Below are positions 8,214-15,157 of a stretch of DNA of 33,483 nt, piece by piece. The DNA lies in NCBI RefSeq assembly GCF_014647595.1, contig NZ_BMPM01000014.1, forward strand, positions 1 to 33,483, read 5' to 3'. Position numbers and translations under genes: made by a program. The number at the start of each line of letters is the position of its first letter. Within the stretch, counting starts at the first letter, position 1. The notes under the pieces are model-generated. The model was not told the origin of the DNA, did no database searches, and saw nothing but the letters and a program-made list of their open reading frames with translations. Origin of the DNA: Paenarthrobacter histidinolovorans (GTDB taxonomy: Bacteria; Actinomycetota; Actinomycetes; Actinomycetales; Micrococcaceae).

Positions 8214-10148
8214 ATGCCCATCGCCCTTCCGCACCACGACGGCTCCAGCCTCTTCGTTTCCCAACCTGCCCCCGAGGCCGTCTCCCTTGGCGATACCGTC
8301 CGGCTCAGGGTCCGCGTCCCGCAAGGGTGGGGGCCGGCGTCGAAGGTCTGGGTCCGTTCCGTGCAGGACGGCGAGCCGCGCTACGACGCCGCCATCCGGC
8401 TGGGCGCGGCCGACGGCTGGGACTGGTGGGAGGCGGCGATGCTGGTAGCCAACCCCGTGGCCAAGTACCGTTTCCTGCTGGAAGTCACAGAAACGCACGA
8501 CGCCGGCGCTCCCGCCGGCGAAGCAGTGGGCAGCACCGTCGGGCGGAGCTACTGGAACCTCAACGCCCAGGGCCTTTACCGGCGGGATGTGTCCGACGCC
8601 GCCGATTTCAGGTTGACGACGTTCGCCCCGGCGCCCGAATGGCTCCGCCAAGGCACCATGTACCAGGTGTTTCCGGACAGGTTTGCCCGCTCGGAGCAGG
8701 CTGATGGCCACCCGGTTCCCGACTGGGCCGTCGAATGTTCCTGGGATGAGCCGGTAGTCGGGACGGGCGAGCGGGCCGCCACGCAGTTTTACGGCGGAGA
8801 CTTGCCCGGAATCACGGGCAAACTGGACTATCTCCAAGAATTCGGCGTCGATGTCCTGTACCTCACTCCGTTCTTCCCGGCCCGCTCCAACCACCGCTAC
8901 GACGCGTCCACGTTCGACTCGGTGGACCCGCTCCTGGGCGGGGACCAGGCTTTGGTGGAGCTGGTTGCGGCCGCGCATGCACGTGGGATCAAAGTCATGG
9001 GGGACCTCACCGCGAACCATTCGGGCGCCGCGCACGAGTGGTTCGTCAAAGCGCTCGCAGATCCCGGCTCGGAGGAAGCCGGCTACTACTACTTCAGCGC
9101 TGACCATTCGAGCTACGAGTCCTGGTGGGGAGTGCCGTCCCTGCCCAAGTTCAACTGGTCCTCGGAGGCCCTGCGCCGACGCTTCATCACGGACGAAGAC
9201 TCGGTGGTGGCGCGCTGGCTCAAGCCACCATTCAGTCTCGATGGCTGGCGGATCGACGTCGGCAATATGACCGGACGCCTCGGAGCGGTGGACCTCAACC
9301 ACCAGGTGGCCCGGCTCATAGCCGACCGGGTGCGGGGGATCAACCCCAACGCCGCCCTGCTGGCCGAGTCCACCTCCGACGCAGCGCCCGACGTCACCGG
9401 CGAACACTGGCAGGGCGCCATGACGTACTCCAACCTCACCCGCCCCTTGTGGTCCTGGCTCGCCAAGGATGCTTCTGACGTGAACTTCTTCGGCTCACCC
9501 CAGACAGGGCCCAACAGGATCGGCGCCGAGGATTTCCTGGCCACCCACCAGGACCTGGCCGCGGGATTTAGCTGGGGTGTGCGACAAAACAACATGAACG
9601 CCCTGAACACGCATGACACCGCCCGGGCGGCAACGGTCATGATCGACGGCGGCCCGGCAGTGGGCGCAGTGCTTGCCTTTTGCCTGCCGGGCGTTCCCGT
9701 CATGTTCGCCGGTGATGAGTTCGGCCTGGAGGGGTTCAACGGGGAAGACTCCCGGACCCCCATGCCCTGGGATGTTCCGGACCTGGTCCGCAACGACTTG
9801 CGGTCCGCCTATGCCACCCTGGGACGGCTCCGCAAAGAGCTTCCGGCACTGACCGGTGGCGGGGTCCGCTGGCTTCACGCCCAAGGGGACGCCTTGGTCT
9901 TCATCCGCGAATTCTCCGGGAGCTCAGCGCTGGTCTTCGCGGCGAGGAGCGACGCCAGTGTCATCGTGGATTCCTCCGTCCTCTCCGAGGCGCAATTGCA
10001 GGCTCTGGGGGCCGCGCCACGGCACCATTGCGGAAAGGTGACGTCGTCACAGGCCGGACCGTCCGGCGTCGACGGCGTGTGGCTGAGGGCGGAAGGACCA
10101 TCAGCCGGCGTCTGGGCGCTCCCTGGGACAGCGGTGCCGGGCCGGTAA
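8214..10148 (+). CDS. GH13 cyclomaltodextrinase / neopullulanase-like enzyme
   Basis: This 644-residue cytoplasmic glycosidase has no signal peptide. An N-terminal beta domain of about 130 residues resembles the CBM34 region of cyclomaltodextrinases. The barrel opens with GTMYQVFPDRFARS (147-160). Region I is DLTANH (264-269). The nucleophile is Asp348 in DGWRIDVGNMTG, the acid/base is Glu385 in LLAEST, and the third acid is Asp468 in NTHD. GWRIDVGNM is typical of the cyclomaltodextrinase, neopullulanase and maltogenic amylase group. It is the last gene of the importer operon, starting 2 nt after the malG-like stop, so imported linear or cyclic maltodextrins are probably opened here and passed to the divergent glucosidase. 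Confidence 0.9.
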   Translation: MPIALPHHDGSSLFVSQPAPEAVSLGDTVRLRVRVPQGWGPASKVWVRSVQDGEPRYDAAIRLGAADGWDWWEAAMLVANPVAKYRFLLEVTETHDAGAPAGEAVGSTVGRSYWNLNAQGLYRRDVSDAADFRLTTFAPAPEWLRQGTMYQVFPDRFARSEQADGHPVPDWAVECSWDEPVVGTGERAATQFYGGDLPGITGKLDYLQEFGVDVLYLTPFFPARSNHRYDASTFDSVDPLLGGDQALVELVAAAHARGIKVMGDLTANHSGAAHEWFVKALADPGSEEAGYYYFSADHSSYESWWGVPSLPKFNWSSEALRRRFITDEDSVVARWLKPPFSLDGWRIDVGNMTGRLGAVDLNHQVARLIADRVRGINPNAALLAESTSDAAPDVTGEHWQGAMTYSNLTRPLWSWLAKDASDVNFFGSPQTGPNRIGAEDFLATHQDLAAGFSWGVRQNNMNALNTHDTARAATVMIDGGPAVGAVLAFCLPGVPVMFAGDEFGLEGFNGEDSRTPMPWDVPDLVRNDLRSAYATLGRLRKELPALTGGGVRWLHAQGDALVFIREFSGSSALVFAARSDASVIVDSSVLSEAQLQALGAAPRHHCGKVTSSQAGPSGVDGVWLRAEGPSAGVWALPGTAVPGR

Positions 10149-10261
10149 GAACAGTCAGGCGCAGTGCCGGCACCCGCCGCTCTGGCTAGACTGTCAGCAC
10201 AGAAAACACTGCGAAGACTGCCGGTTTGGCGTGTCCGCGGTGCACATGTGGAGGGAATGTC

Positions 10262-11725
10262 TTGTCGGACGAAACGGTTATCGCCGCAACATCAGGAGAA
10301 AGCATCAGGAGCCGCACGGGCGGCGGAACAGAAACTACGCGGCACACGGCCGCGCAACGGGACTTCCTGGCGGAGCTGGCCAACGGCCTTGACGCCCGCC
10401 AACTGGCTGGCGATGAAGAAACCCTCACGGTCTACTCGATCGATCAAGGGCCCATGGTGGAGCGACACCTTCCCCTGGCCGTTGTTTGGGCCGAATCCGT
10501 GGAGGACGTCCAGCACGTGGTACGCAGCTGCGCCGAACACCAGGTGCCGATCGTCGCCCGTGGTGCGGGCACCGGCGTATCAGGAGGAGCGCACGCCACC
10601 GAAGGCTGCATCGTCCTGAGCCTGGAACGGATGAACCGCATCCTGGACCTCAACGCCGATGACGAAACCGCCGTCGTCGAACCGGGCGTCATCAACGCCG
10701 ACCTGAACGCAGCCGCCGCCCCGCACGGACTCATGTACGCGCCTGACCCGGCGAGCTACAAAATGTCCACCATCGGCGGCAACGTGGCCACAAACGCCGG
10801 CGGCCTGCGCTGCGCCAAATACGGTGTGACCCGCGATTCCGTGCTGGCGCTGGATGTTGTCATGGCGGACGGTTCGTTGCTGCATACCGGTCACCAGACC
10901 TTCAAAGGCGTGGCCGGCTATGACCTGACCGCGCTGCTGGTGGGCTCGGAGGGAACCCTGGGCATCGTGGTGGGGATTACCGTCCGGCTGAAGTACCTCC
11001 CGCGCGAAGTCCACACGATCGCTGCGTTCTACCAGGACTTCCGCAACGCTGCGGCCGGCGTGCTGGCCGTTGGCCGGGCCAGGGTACAACCCGCCATCAT
11101 GGAGCTGCTGGACAACGGGACCCTGGAGCAACTGGACGAATTGCACGGAGGCGACCTGCAAAAGCGCGGCAAATCCCTGCTCCTCATCCAGACTGACGGC
11201 TTCGGCGCCGCTGCGGAAGCCGACGTCGTCCGGCAGGTTCTCGCCGCAGGCGGCGCCACGGTCACCACCGAAGCCAGCGCGGAGGCAGAAATGTTGGTGG
11301 AACTCCGCCGCAACAGCCGCGGCGTGGAAGTCGACGACGAGTTCAGGGTAGGGGAGGACATTGCGGTGCCGCGTTCACGCCTGGTGGACTTCGTCGCCGA
11401 ACTCGAAGCCATGGCCGCGCGCTTCCAGGTGCGCCTCAAAGTAGTGGCCCACGCCGGCGACGGCAACCTGCACCCCACGTTCTGGATGGACCGGGTAGAC
11501 CCCGCCACGGACGCCGACGCACTGGTTCGTCTCAACGCCGCCCTCGACGAATCCATCCGGGTAGGCCTGGAGATGGGCGGGACCATCACGGGCGAGCACG
11601 GGATCGGGCAGTACAAGCTCCGCTGGCTGGGGCTTGAGCAGCCTGAGCCGGTGCGGCAGTTGCAGCGGCGGATCAAGGAGCTGTTCGATCCGCAGGGGAT
11701 CCTGAATCCGGGGAAGGCCATCTAG
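10262..11725 (+). CDS. FAD-linked oxidase, GlcD / D-lactate dehydrogenase-like
   Basis: This 487-residue flavoprotein belongs to the VAO/FAD_binding_4 superfamily. Flavin-binding segments are PIVARGAGTGVSGGAH and MSTIGGNVATNAGGLRCAKYGVTRDSVLALDVVMADG. The FAD-oxidase C-terminal domain carries AHAGDGNLHPTFW and GTITGEHGIGQYKL, both conserved in glycolate oxidase GlcD and D-lactate dehydrogenases. It probably oxidises a 2-hydroxy acid. The TTG at 10262 is preceded by GGAGGGA (10250-10256) and is the best start. A TTG at 10226 in the same frame lacks a ribosome-binding site. It stands alone, with no GlcE/GlcF partner nearby. Substrate not determinable. Confidence 0.9.
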   Translation: MSDETVIAATSGESIRSRTGGGTETTRHTAAQRDFLAELANGLDARQLAGDEETLTVYSIDQGPMVERHLPLAVVWAESVEDVQHVVRSCAEHQVPIVARGAGTGVSGGAHATEGCIVLSLERMNRILDLNADDETAVVEPGVINADLNAAAAPHGLMYAPDPASYKMSTIGGNVATNAGGLRCAKYGVTRDSVLALDVVMADGSLLHTGHQTFKGVAGYDLTALLVGSEGTLGIVVGITVRLKYLPREVHTIAAFYQDFRNAAAGVLAVGRARVQPAIMELLDNGTLEQLDELHGGDLQKRGKSLLLIQTDGFGAAAEADVVRQVLAAGGATVTTEASAEAEMLVELRRNSRGVEVDDEFRVGEDIAVPRSRLVDFVAELEAMAARFQVRLKVVAHAGDGNLHPTFWMDRVDPATDADALVRLNAALDESIRVGLEMGGTITGEHGIGQYKLRWLGLEQPEPVRQLQRRIKELFDPQGILNPGKAI

Positions 11726-11772
11726 GTGTGACGTCCGGGCCGCATTCTGTTGAGCGCTGTAGAGTGTGGGAC

Positions 11773-11874
11773 ATGTCGAGTCCCGAGTCAGACAAGTCAG
11801 GGGTTGTCGGTCACACCGCCAGCCCCCTGATCCACTGTTTGCAACTGATCCACTGTTTGCAACTGATCCACTAG
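11773..11874 (+). CDS. Candidate 33-residue leader peptide upstream of the MFS exporter
   Basis: An ATG at 11773 opens a 33-codon frame that ends at TAG 11872-11874, 103 nt before the exporter start codon. Its second half reads LIHCLQ-LIHCLQ-LIH, because an 18-bp tandem repeat (six codons) is read in frame. A TAGAGT hexamer at 11760-11765 would place transcription start at or next to the ATG, so the peptide could be translated leaderless. Drug exporters of the Cml class are often controlled by translation of a short leader. Function here is inferred, and the frame could be coincidental. Confidence 0.4.
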   Translation: MSSPESDKSGVVGHTASPLIHCLQLIHCLQLIH

Positions 11875-11880
11875 TTGCGG
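11827..11880 (+). repeat. 18-bp tandem direct repeat, two exact copies plus a partial third
   Basis: CTGATCCACTGTTTGCAA occurs at 11827-11844 and 11845-11862. A third copy at 11863-11880 diverges after CTGATCCACT. The last junction also forms an inverted repeat, GCAACT-N8-AGTTGC. The array is the 3' half of the candidate leader ORF and could equally be a DNA operator or part of an RNA attenuator hairpin. Confidence 0.75.
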
Positions 11881-11977
11881 CGCCCACGTTCTGTGGGTGT
11901 ATCTCTGGCGTAGCCGGGGCGCTGGCCGAGTGTCGACAAGAAGAACCATTTCTTGATCTCTCACCTCGGAGTACTCG

Positions 11978-13155
11978 ATGCCTTTTGCTCTCTACATGCT
12001 CGCCCTGGCGGTCTTCGTCATGGGCACTTCAGAATTCATGCTCGCGGGATTGCTTCCTGCGATTGCGACCGAACTTGACGTCCCTATCGGCACGGCGGGC
12101 CTGCTGACATCAGCTTTCGCGGCCGGCATGGTCATCGGCGCGCCGGTCATGGCGGCCTTTGCCCGGCGCTGGCCGCCCAGGGTCGCGCTCATCGTCTGCC
12201 TTGCTGTGTTCGCGGGATGCCACGTCATCGGAGCGATGACGTCCGCGTTCCCGTTGCTCCTCATCACCCGGGTGCTCAGCGCGTTTTCAAACGCCGGGTT
12301 CCTCGCCCTGGCACTGAGTACCATCACAACACTGGTGCCAGCGGACCAGAAGGGACGAGCGTTGTCGGTCCTGCTCTCCGGTACGACGATCGCCACCGTC
12401 GCGGGCGTCCCCGCCGGAGCGCTGCTTGGTACAGCGTTGGGCTGGCGAACGACGTTCTGGGCCATCACCATCCTCTGTGTTCCCGCGATTTTTGGAGTCG
12501 CCAGGGGCACCACCAACACCGCCCGCCAAGCAGTGACCGACGCGTCATCGCCGAGGCTCAGAGCCGAACTCAGCCAGTTGGCGAAGCCGGGACTCGTCGT
12601 TGCCATGGGACTCGGAGCCTGATCAATGGAGGGACCTTTGCTGCATTGACCTTCCTGGCGCCGGTGGTGACGGGGGCCGCCGCTCTGACCGAAGAGTGGG
12701 TTTCCGTGGCGCTGGTGCTGTATGGCATTGGTTCCTTCTTCGGCGTCACGGTCGCAGGACAATTATCAGACCGGCGCCCCGCAGCCGTGCTCGCAGTCGG
12801 CGGACCATTGCTGCTGACGGGTTGGATCGTGTTGGCGTTGCTCGCATCGCATCCCGTTGCCCTTATGGTCCTGGTCCTTGTCCAGGGTTTCTTGTCGTTC
12901 GGTGTCGGCAGCACCCTGATCGCGCGGGTGCTGTATGCCGCCTCGGATGCACCAACGATGGGAGGTTCCTATGCAACCGCAGCATTGAACACAGGAGCTG
13001 CCGCGGGGCCGGTGCTCGGTGCTTTCGGACTCAACGCCGGACTGGGGTTGCCTGCACCGTTCTGGGTCGCCTCGGCGCTGACGGGGATCGCACTTGTTGT
13101 CATCCTTGCAACCGGGCGTACGGTCACGAAGACCGTTGCGGATGCCAGGCATTGA
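11978..13155 (+). pseudogene. Frameshifted MFS drug exporter, Cmx/Cml chloramphenicol-resistance type
   Basis: The first frame (11978-12622) encodes the N-terminal half of a DHA1-type MFS exporter, MPFALYMLALAVFVMGTSEF, with LLPAIATELDVP, the RRWP loop and AGVPAGALLGTALGWR. This closely resembles Cmx/CmlR-type chloramphenicol exporters. It stops at TGA 12620-12622 after VAMGLGA. The missing half continues in the next frame as LINGGTFAALTFLAPVVTGAAA through VILATGRTVTKTVADARH, ending at 13155. Adding one C within 12618-12619 restores a protein of about 392 residues. The start has GGAG 6 nt upstream. Either the gene is dead, or the base is an assembly error. Drug specificity is inferred from family resemblance. 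Confidence 0.85.
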
Positions 13156-13175
13156 CTTGCTCCTAGGCCCGCGCC

Positions 13176-13187
13176 TTGGTATTCCAA
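13176..13187. promoter_or_regulatory. Distal GntR-type operator copy (MFS side)
   Basis: TTGGTATTCCAA differs by one base from the palindrome TTGGTATACCAA at 13270-13281 and is centred 94 bp away from it, close to nine helical turns. Its reverse complement shares TTGGAATACCA with the site at 22504-22515. Possibly an auxiliary operator for the regulator at 24079-24762. Confidence 0.5.
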
Positions 13188-13237
13188 AATTCCAGAGTGG
13201 CGATGATTGTCACAAGAGGCGCCCCTGATTCTCCGCA

Positions 13238-13266
13238 TTTACATTCCGCCAATCTCCTCATAGTCT
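13238..13266 (+). promoter_or_regulatory. Promoter of the CynX/NimT-like transporter gene
   Basis: TTTACA (13238-13243) and TAGTCT (13261-13266) are separated by exactly 17 nt. The same hexamers and spacing occur on the minus strand at 22457-22485, before the ABC importer operon. Both are followed after 3 nt by a TTGGTATAC-type palindrome. Transcription would start near 13273, inside the operator. Confidence 0.68.
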
Positions 13267-13300
13267 TACTTGGTATACCAAAGTTGTTATGAGGAGATTG
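13250..13300. repeat. 13-bp perfect inverted repeat around the operator, including the ribosome-binding site
   Basis: CAATCTCCTCATA (13250-13262) is the exact reverse complement of TATGAGGAGATTG (13288-13300). The pair is centred within 1 bp of the operator palindrome at 13270-13281. The right arm contains GAGGAG, the ribosome-binding site of the transporter gene. A transcript entering from the left would fold and hide that site, whereas a transcript from the predicted local start near 13273 would lack the left arm. Confidence 0.7.
13270..13281. promoter_or_regulatory. GntR-type operator palindrome TTGGTATACCAA
   Basis: This is a perfect 12-bp palindrome, three bases after the TAGTCT -10 element and over the predicted transcription start. 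The core equals the known UxuR/ExuR operator core (GntR, FadR/FCD subfamily), and a GntR/FCD regulator is encoded at 24079-24762. Confidence 0.68.
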
Positions 13301-13302
13301 AC

Positions 13303-14592
13303 GTGGAAGAACAGCACCGAGCTGGTGTCCGACCTTCGGGGAGTGGGGGCCGGCTCTCTACGGGCTTGATGTTGATTGCACTCATTATGGTTTCCATCAA
13401 TCTCCGGCCGGCCATTACCACCGTCGCCGGGGTGATGAACCAGGTGCCTGGGGTGTTTGGTCTGGATCCAGCGCTGCTTCCCCTGTTGGGGACATTGCCG
13501 GTGCTGGCCTTTGGTATTTCGGGTCCGATCGGGCCTTGGCTGGCCCGGCGGGTTGGAACCGGGCGTGCCGTTGCGGTGGCCCTGTTGGTGCTGGCTGCGG
13601 CCTTGATCGTTCGGGCGACCGTGCCTGCGCTGCTGTTGCCCGGCACATTCGTGGCGGGCATGGCCATCATGACCGCCAGCGTGCTGGTACCCCAGATCGT
13701 CAAAGCCAATCGTGGCACCGGCTGGTGGACGGGCCTGTGCACCATGGGATTCGGTCTTGGCGCGGCCCTCGGGGCGGGACTGGTCCAACCGTTGGAGCAC
13801 GCCTTCGGCGGCAGCCTGCCGTCAGCGTTGGCGGCGTGGGCGGTCCCCGCCCTGATGGGCGCGTTCCTGATCCATCGCCCCGGAGGACGGCCGACGGCGG
13901 CACCCGCCTCCGGGGGCACGGTGTCCGGCGCCTCCGGTACAGCCACGCCGCTGCGGAGACAGCGCACTGCGTGGGCTGTCACGGCGTTCTTTGGTCTCCA
14001 GGCCATGCTGTACTTCGCCATCACGTCCTGGCTGGCCGTGTACCTGGTATCCCGGAGTCTTTCGTCGGCCGACTCCGCCGCCTTGCTCGCTTGGTTCAGC
14101 CTGGCGGGACTTCCGGCGAGTTTGCTCGCCCCCGTCCTTGCCAGCCGTCCGCGTATCCTGCGGATCATGGCACCGGGGCTGGGATTGTCGGTGGCCGTTG
14201 CCCTCCTGGGCGTGCTCGTGGCGCCTACGGAACTGCAGTTCGTCGCCGTCGGGGTTCTGGGTGTTGTCCAGAGCGCCGGGTTCGGATTGGCCATGGCCCT
14301 GGTGGTGATCCGGTCAGCCGGTCCGCAGTCTGCCGGGCGGCTATCGGCCATGAGCCAGGGATTCGGATTCGCCCTGGCTTCCCTCGGCCCGCTGCTGGCA
14401 GGTCTGCTGCATGCGATGACAGGGGGGTGGGCAGTGACGTTCTGCGTGCTTGCCGCGGAAGCGGTGGTGCTGGCCGGTGCTGGATTCTTCGCAATCCGTG
14501 GACCAGTGGTCAGCGTGGGATCAGCCGAGTCAGCCCCGGAGCCGGCCGGGCCTGTCGGGGCGCAACCCCGCGGCGTATCCTCGGCCATATGA
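13303..14592 (+). CDS. MFS transporter, CynX/NimT (cyanate/2-nitroimidazole) type
   Basis: This 429-residue, twelve-helix MFS protein begins in the membrane with LMLIALIMVSINLRPAITTVAGVM. The S-I-N-L-R-P-A-I motif in helix 1 is a hallmark of the CynX/NimT branch, which includes cyanate, nitroimidazole and other small-molecule transporters. The start GTG 13303 has GAGGAG at 13291-13296 with six-base spacing. An earlier TTG at 13270 lies inside the operator and is rejected. Its stop overlaps the next start (ATGA). It shares its promoter-operator design with the ABC importer at 15-22 kb and may import or export the same compound or a product. Substrate unknown. Confidence 0.87.
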   Translation: MEEQHRAGVRPSGSGGRLSTGLMLIALIMVSINLRPAITTVAGVMNQVPGVFGLDPALLPLLGTLPVLAFGISGPIGPWLARRVGTGRAVAVALLVLAAALIVRATVPALLLPGTFVAGMAIMTASVLVPQIVKANRGTGWWTGLCTMGFGLGAALGAGLVQPLEHAFGGSLPSALAAWAVPALMGAFLIHRPGGRPTAAPASGGTVSGASGTATPLRRQRTAWAVTAFFGLQAMLYFAITSWLAVYLVSRSLSSADSAALLAWFSLAGLPASLLAPVLASRPRILRIMAPGLGLSVAVALLGVLVAPTELQFVAVGVLGVVQSAGFGLAMALVVIRSAGPQSAGRLSAMSQGFGFALASLGPLLAGLLHAMTGGWAVTFCVLAAEAVVLAGAGFFAIRGPVVSVGSAESAPEPAGPVGAQPRGVSSAI

Positions 14593-15074
14593 CGAACTCA
14601 TCAGGGACGAACCAGCCAGCAACACCCGCCACCGAAATCCTTGAAACCAGCGCATGCTGGGAGCTCCTCCGGGGTGTCTCAGTGGGCAGGCTTGCCGTGT
14701 GGGTGGACGACCACCCGGACATCTTCCCTGTGAATTACAAGGTTGACCACGGAACCATGGTGTTCCGGACCGGTGAAGGAACCAAGCTTCACGCTGCGCT
14801 CAGTGACACACCAGTGGCCATCGAAGCCGACGGGGTCAACGCCGAAACGGGCGTGGCATGGAGCGTGGTGGTCAAGGGCCGAGCGTCCGCCGTGAAGCTG
14901 ACGCAGGACGTGCTCGATACCGTCGGTCTCCTGCTGTTTCCGTGGGAGGCCGGGCAGAAGGACCAGTTTATCCGCATTACGCCCAGCGAGGTGACGGGCC
15001 GTCGCTTCACGGTGACGCCTGCCGTGACCTGGTGGACGCCGCTGGATGACGCACCCAGGGCAGCCGGGGAGTAG
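14589..15074 (+). CDS. Pyridoxamine 5'-phosphate oxidase-family (FMN-binding split barrel) protein
   Basis: This 161-residue protein resembles the Pyridox_ox_2 family. It has an N-terminal helix (ACWELLRGVSVGRLAVWVDDHPDIFPVNYKVDHGTMVFRTGEGTKLHAAL) with the G-R-L strand, the P-V-N-Y strand and the F-R-T-G-E-G-T-K phosphate-contact segment that binds FMN in related proteins. W-S-V-V-V-K-G-R-A follows. ATG 14589 overlaps the stop of the MFS gene and lacks its own ribosome-binding site, implying translational coupling. It could be an FMN- or F420-dependent reductase or a stress flavoprotein; the reaction is not identifiable. A hairpin terminator shared with the convergent operon follows. Confidence 0.85.
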   Translation: MTNSSGTNQPATPATEILETSACWELLRGVSVGRLAVWVDDHPDIFPVNYKVDHGTMVFRTGEGTKLHAALSDTPVAIEADGVNAETGVAWSVVVKGRASAVKLTQDVLDTVGLLLFPWEAGQKDQFIRITPSEVTGRRFTVTPAVTWWTPLDDAPRAAGE

Positions 15075-15083
15075 ACCCCAACG

Positions 15084-15151
15084 CGAAAACCCGCCCCTGA
15101 TCGTCACCCTCACCGATGGACGGAGAGGGGTCGGTCAAGGGGCGGGTTTCG
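15084..15151. terminator. Bidirectional terminator between convergent operons
   Basis: AAACCCGCCCC at 15087-15097 pairs with GGGGCGGGTTT at 15139-15149. Further imperfect pairing of the intervening bases makes one long hairpin. It sits between the flavoprotein stop (15074) and the amidohydrolase stop (15158), with A- and T-rich ends on both strands, so it can serve both operons. Confidence 0.8.
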
Positions 15152-15157
15152 TTGCGG

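Noticed and set aside
11827..11880. Tandem 18-bp repeats as a CRISPR array
   Set aside because: The copies are directly adjacent without spacers, only two are exact, and no cas gene is present.
13298..13302. TTG 13298 and TTG 13270 as starts of the CynX/NimT-like gene
   Set aside because: 13298 is out of frame; 13270 lies inside the operator and upstream of the ribosome-binding site at 13291-13296.
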